DNA of 64,000 bases from NCBI GenBank assembly GCA_039931555.1, contig JBDTRP010000145.1, positions 46,583-110,582 of the forward strand, in the 5' to 3' direction. A model generated the notes under the pieces. That model was not told where the DNA came from. It saw nothing but the letters and a program-made list of their open reading frames with translations, and made no database searches. Positions 63,607 to 64,000 of this stretch are shown here, piece after piece (the first letter of the stretch is position 1; every line of letters starts with the position of its first letter). The translations under genes were made by a program, and so were the position numbers. Source of the DNA: JAENVT01 sp039931555 (GTDB lineage Bacteria > Actinomycetota > Acidimicrobiia > Acidimicrobiales > Ilumatobacteraceae).

Positions 63607-64000
63607 CGGCGACCGACCTGACCAAGTTCGATCCGTTCGATGCCGACACGTTGCAGTGCCCCTATCCGCACTACGCCTTGATGCGTGACGAGGCGCCCGT
63701 GTTGTATCTCGAGCAGTTCGGCATGTACCTGGTAACACGCCACGATCTGGTGCTGTCGATCCTTCGCGACCCGGTCACGTTCTCGTCGAAGTTCGGTCGG
63801 CCGACCATGCCGATGAATGATGCGGACGCGGCGCGGATCGCCGAGGTCTACGCAGAGGGCTACCCGAGGGTGGCCACGATGCTGACCACCGACCCACCTG
63901 AACAGACTCGGTTCCGCGGCCTGGTTGCCAAGGCGTTCAACCCCAAGACGATCTCGGCGATGGAGCCGTTCATCCGCAGCATCGTCACCGAGCTGATCGA
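63603..64000 (+). CDS. Cytochrome P450, partial (C-terminus beyond window)
   Basis: 132 codons visible from GTG 63603. FDADTLQCPYPHYALMRDEAPVLYLEQFGMYLVTRHDLVLSILRDPVTFSSKFG and MLTTDPPEQTRFRGLVAKAFNPKTI match the N-terminal half and C-helix (TDPPEQTRFR) of bacterial P450s. The heme-binding region is outside the window. GTGA overlap with the PEP-domain gene suggests one unit. Confidence 0.87.
   Translation, partial: MTATDLTKFDPFDADTLQCPYPHYALMRDEAPVLYLEQFGMYLVTRHDLVLSILRDPVTFSSKFGRPTMPMNDADAARIAEVYAEGYPRVATMLTTDPPEQTRFRGLVAKAFNPKTISAMEPFIRSIVTELI

Overview
The window is high-GC DNA with dense, mostly overlapping genes from an actinobacterium. Five F420-type enzymes (four LLM-class oxidoreductases and one PPOX-fold protein) and a mycothiol-type (TIGR03083) protein support this. 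An Acidimicrobiia (Ilumatobacter-like) member fits best, but that assignment is inference. At least eleven start codons have no Shine-Dalgarno and instead carry a TANNNT box ending 6-8 nt upstream, which suggests frequent leaderless transcription. No rRNA, tRNA, CRISPR array, transposase or prophage gene was seen.

1-8.5 kb: a reductive pyrimidine-catabolism locus. The minus-strand genes are beta-ureidopropionase, dihydropyrimidinase, (methyl)malonate-semialdehyde dehydrogenase, an F420-type LLM oxidoreductase and an ABC importer (permease and ATPase, the latter cut by the left edge). A divergent MocR-type regulator follows, with two copies of a 16-bp operator-like motif between it and the catabolic genes. 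No classical dihydropyrimidine dehydrogenase is present; the LLM protein is the only redox candidate.

9-33.8 kb: housekeeping and envelope genes. These are a PPOX-fold protein with an eIF2B-like protein, a thioredoxin-like protein with HrpB helicase, a papain-fold protease with a lysine-rich tail, a four-gene glycan cluster (epimerase, DegT aminotransferase, GT2, GT-C-like membrane protein), class I fumarase with a DUF1330 protein, a YjjI/YjjW glycyl-radical pair, an ABC-F ATPase, MscL, an SGNH lipoprotein, an M23 peptidase, a beta-propeller-like lipoprotein, an MFS exporter and an amidase.

33.8-64 kb: a large catabolic region. It holds a MarR regulator, a split isobutyryl-CoA mutase (icmAB), an operon of SDR, ThuA-like protein and acetoin-dehydrogenase-type complex (acoABXC), an acyl-CoA dehydrogenase, a thiolase-DUF35 pair, two Rieske oxygenases, three SnoaL/NTF2-fold proteins, two ThuA-like proteins, four further SDRs (one a pseudogene), two P450s, an acyl-CoA ligase and an orphan PEP-utilising mobile-domain protein. 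Five transcription units here carry the same operator-like sequence (TTTGACGTYCAAGTAAA and variants), which suggests one regulon; the local MarR protein is the obvious candidate regulator. The gene set fits oxygenation of a hydrocarbon-like or branched substrate, alcohol oxidation, CoA activation and beta-oxidation or carbon-skeleton rearrangement. The substrate cannot be read from the sequence.

Three dispersed hairpin repeat families, each in two copies tens of kilobases apart, sit in non-coding gaps, mostly at convergent gene ends. They resemble REP-like or terminator elements.
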